DNA of 8,293 bases from contig VXXH01000107.1 of NCBI GenBank assembly GCA_009835515.1, positions 1 to 8,293 of the forward strand. Direction: 5' to 3'. The notes beneath the pieces are model-generated. The model was given only the letters and a program-made list of their open reading frames with translations, was not told where the DNA came from and did no database searches. The stretch comes from Candidatus Poribacteria bacterium (GTDB taxonomy: Bacteria > Poribacteria > WGA-4E > WGA-3G). A program made the position numbers and the translations under genes. Each line of letters opens with the position of its first letter. Position 1 is the first letter of the stretch. Shown in pieces: positions 6,721 through 8,293 of this stretch.

Positions 6721-6820
6721 AGTTAACAGTTAAAGAGGTTTGTTGTTGCTTGAACAGTAACCTCAACTGCCACAATAACTCTCTTAACTGAAAACTGAAA
6801 ACTGATAACTGATAACTATA
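6717..6820 (+). repeat. Intergenic inverted-repeat element with terminal heptamer arrays
   Basis: The right end is a 7-bp tandem array, AACTGAA x2, AACTGAT x2 and a decayed AACTATA (6786-6820). The left end holds two inverted heptamers, TCAGTTA and ACAGTTA (6719-6732). TTTCAGTTAA (6717-6726) pairs exactly with TTAACTGAAA (6784-6793). Inside, CAGTT-AAA-GAGGTT (6727-6740) pairs with AACCTC-AACTG (6759-6769), leaving an 18-nt loop. The whole is about 100 bp, has no coding capacity, and ends 4 bases before the next start codon. It resembles a non-autonomous palindromic intergenic repeat. Positions 6780-6796 are the exact reverse complement of 4423-4439. Confidence 0.75.
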
Positions 6821-6824
6821 GAGA

Positions 6825-8090
6825 ATGGAAACTAACGTGGTCAATAAATTTCTGCTTATCTCAATTGATTGTTGGCGATACGACGCGCTCAGCCGGACGA
6901 ATCCGCTTTTCAATACGCCGAAGTTTGATCTGCTGACGCAGGATTTTTCGCTCGCTGAAAAGTTTTTTGTGTCGGCACCCGCGACTCGCCCTTCTCATAC
7001 CTCCTATTTTACGGGACTCTATCCGTTTGAGCACGGTGTCTACGGTCAGACCTATCTCAAGATGTTTGAGGGTATCCCAAACCTGTTTCAGCTATTTAGT
7101 GATGCGGGGTATCATATCACCGGGCGTTCCGAGCGTCCGGAGGTGTTCCGTTTCCTTGATTTTGAGCCGTTCATCACATCGGTTGATCGGAATGCGAAAG
7201 CGCAACATCTCGGTTCGCTTGAAGACCTGATAGAGCACCTAAAGCAACCCTCGGATACACCGCAGTTCTGTTTTCTACATTTTTGGTACACACACGGTGG
7301 TTATGGCATGAGTGGGATTCCCGGGGCACCAAGTCTCGGTTCGCTTGTGAGTCGCGGTAAAACAGATGAGGCGTTACAGTTTTACTACGCTGCAGCGACG
7401 CACATACTTGAGTTTAAATTGGTCGAAATCCTGAAGCAACTTCAGCTCCCAGAGTGGGCAATCTTCATTTTCGGGGACCACGGTGAAGGTATTTGTGATG
7501 AACTTATCGACCACGGTAGCACGCTCAATCAAAACGTCCTGCACGTGCCATTATTGGCACATATTCCCGGTGTGTCAAATCTTGAATTTCCGATACCACC
7601 GATTTCAGCGATAGACCTGTTTCCGACGGTTATGAACCTTGCGGGTATTGATGTAGACTATCACGGATATGGACAGGACCTGCTATCTCCATCAAAATTT
7701 GATGAAAACCGTTTGGTTTTGTCGGAGTTGGATAGTCTTTATGGTATCGGGTTCCTCAGTCGGGACAATTTGGAGATGCCGCATCATCGCGTGACTTCTC
7801 GGACGACGGTTGACAATGTAGAAATAAACAAGTATTCGGAAGGCGTTCGGCTCTGGTCGCTAACGGATGGCGAGTATCTCTACCGTGAAGATGAACAGAC
7901 AGGTGAATTCGTGTATCGACATGTGCTAAGCGGTGAAGACCTCACCTGCAAGGTGCCTGATCGCTTCCGAGATGCTTACGACGACCTCTTGGTGAATTCC
8001 AATTACCAACATCTACAAGCGCAAGAATCCACGACTGAAGAGACAAAGATTTTAGAGGGTAAGTTGCGGAATCTGGGGTATATTGAGTAA
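6825..8090 (+). CDS. Alkaline phosphatase/sulfatase superfamily hydrolase with Thr in the nucleophile position
   Basis: The 421-residue protein follows the sulfatase order. The first metal strand is LLISIDCWRYDAL (D15). The nucleophile region is APATRPSHTSYFTGLYPFEH (51-70), then LHFWYTHGGYG (H157), FGDHGEG (D218, H219, E221), 'HVPLLAHIPG' (240-249), 'DLFPTVMNLAGI' (264-275) and the typical closing helix 'LEGKLRNLGYIE'. Classical sulfatases have C/S-x-P-x-R, in which Cys or Ser becomes formylglycine. Here the slot reads T54-R-P-S-H58, so formylglycine cannot form and the usual Arg is His. Thr nucleophiles are known in phospho-transferring members of the superfamily, so a phosphodiesterase or phosphotransferase role is as likely as sulfatase. 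No signal peptide is visible. The start ATG sits right after the repeat element with a weak GAGA in front; GTG at 6837 is an alternative start. Confidence 0.87.
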   Translation: METNVVNKFLLISIDCWRYDALSRTNPLFNTPKFDLLTQDFSLAEKFFVSAPATRPSHTSYFTGLYPFEHGVYGQTYLKMFEGIPNLFQLFSDAGYHITGRSERPEVFRFLDFEPFITSVDRNAKAQHLGSLEDLIEHLKQPSDTPQFCFLHFWYTHGGYGMSGIPGAPSLGSLVSRGKTDEALQFYYAAATHILEFKLVEILKQLQLPEWAIFIFGDHGEGICDELIDHGSTLNQNVLHVPLLAHIPGVSNLEFPIPPISAIDLFPTVMNLAGIDVDYHGYGQDLLSPSKFDENRLVLSELDSLYGIGFLSRDNLEMPHHRVTSRTTVDNVEINKYSEGVRLWSLTDGEYLYREDEQTGEFVYRHVLSGEDLTCKVPDRFRDAYDDLLVNSNYQHLQAQESTTEETKILEGKLRNLGYIE

Positions 8091-8127
8091 GTTCGACACT
8101 CGCCGTAATCTTCCGAGAGAATCCCTA

Positions 8128-8293
8128 ATGAAACTTTTCATATCTTTCATTGCGTGCTTTGCCATTTTTATTTTTGGCGGATGTGCTATAAAAACCGACA
8201 CCGTCAAACCCGCCACGCTGACTGATGTTGTCAACGACGTTGCGATAAACGGTGTCAACTCGAAATACAAGGGACAGCAGGTTACAATTACCG
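8128..8293 (+). CDS. Small lipoprotein, possible OB-fold (tRNA_anti-like) domain (3' partial)
   Basis: The ATG at 8128 opens MKLFISFIACFAIFIFGGCA, a compact signal peptide with a lipobox ending in Cys19 (FGGC). The mature part begins AIKTDTVKPATLTDVVNDVA and continues 'NGVNSKYKGQQVTIT' to the window edge. The spacing of an acidic/Asn helix followed by a Y-x-G-x-x-V strand recalls the N-terminus of OB-fold lipoproteins of the tRNA_anti-like type, but only about 35 mature residues are visible, so the domain call is tentative. A weak GAGAGA lies 7 bases upstream. The gene starts 37 bases after the sulfatase-superfamily gene on the same strand and may share its transcript. Confidence 0.65.
   Translation, partial: MKLFISFIACFAIFIFGGCAIKTDTVKPATLTDVVNDVAINGVNSKYKGQQVTIT

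Noticed and set aside
6786..6820. CRISPR array
   Set aside because: The units are only 7 bp and contiguous with no spacers, and no cas genes are nearby.
8052..8270. Reverse-strand small open frame at the right end
   Set aside because: It overlaps the sulfatase-like gene end and a plus-strand lipoprotein with a clear signal peptide.

Overview
The window looks like a chromosomal segment of an uncultured, environmental Gram-negative-type bacterium. The best guess is Candidatus Poribacteria or a relative in the Planctomycetes-like sphere. This is inferred from gene style: a lipoprotein with a planctomycete-type cytochrome-c-like domain, a TonB-style anchored VWA protein, a sugar isomerase paired with an FG-GAP protein, a sulfatase-superfamily enzyme, and short heptamer repeat arrays between genes. 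It was not tested by any search. All genes lie on the plus strand, coding density is high, and no stretch longer than about 180 bases lacks a gene. I see no tRNA, rRNA, CRISPR array, transposase or integrase.

Layout. Bases 1-563 hold the end of a lipoprotein gene with a C-x4-C-H cytochrome-like domain and a striking tail made only of Asp and Tyr. A perfect 10-bp hairpin (601-625) closes this unit, and an extended -10 promoter (672-701) opens the next. That unit contains a large PEP-synthase-type phosphotransferase (743-3301) built like rifampicin phosphotransferase: ATP-grasp, middle domain, C-terminal swivelling His domain. It abuts a VWA-domain protein (3316-4395) whose single membrane helix carries the SxxxH motif of TonB.

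A leader with heptameric repeats and a hairpin (4397-4485) precedes a tightly coupled pair: a sugar-phosphate isomerase/epimerase-type TIM barrel (4545-5309) and an FG-GAP propeller protein whose C-terminus resembles rhamnogalacturonan lyases of family PL11 (5312-6673). A second repeat element (6717-6820) follows. It carries a 17-bp exact inverted copy of part of the first repeat, so the isomerase/FG-GAP pair is bracketed by inverted repeat copies. After it come an alkaline-phosphatase/sulfatase superfamily enzyme with Thr at the nucleophile position (6825-8090) and the start of a small lipoprotein gene (8128 to the window edge).

Taken together, the second half suggests carbohydrate or sulfated/phosphorylated glycan metabolism. 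The first half holds a possible envelope-linked module (His-swivelling phosphotransferase plus TonB-anchored VWA sensor/adaptor) that I do not recognise as a described system.
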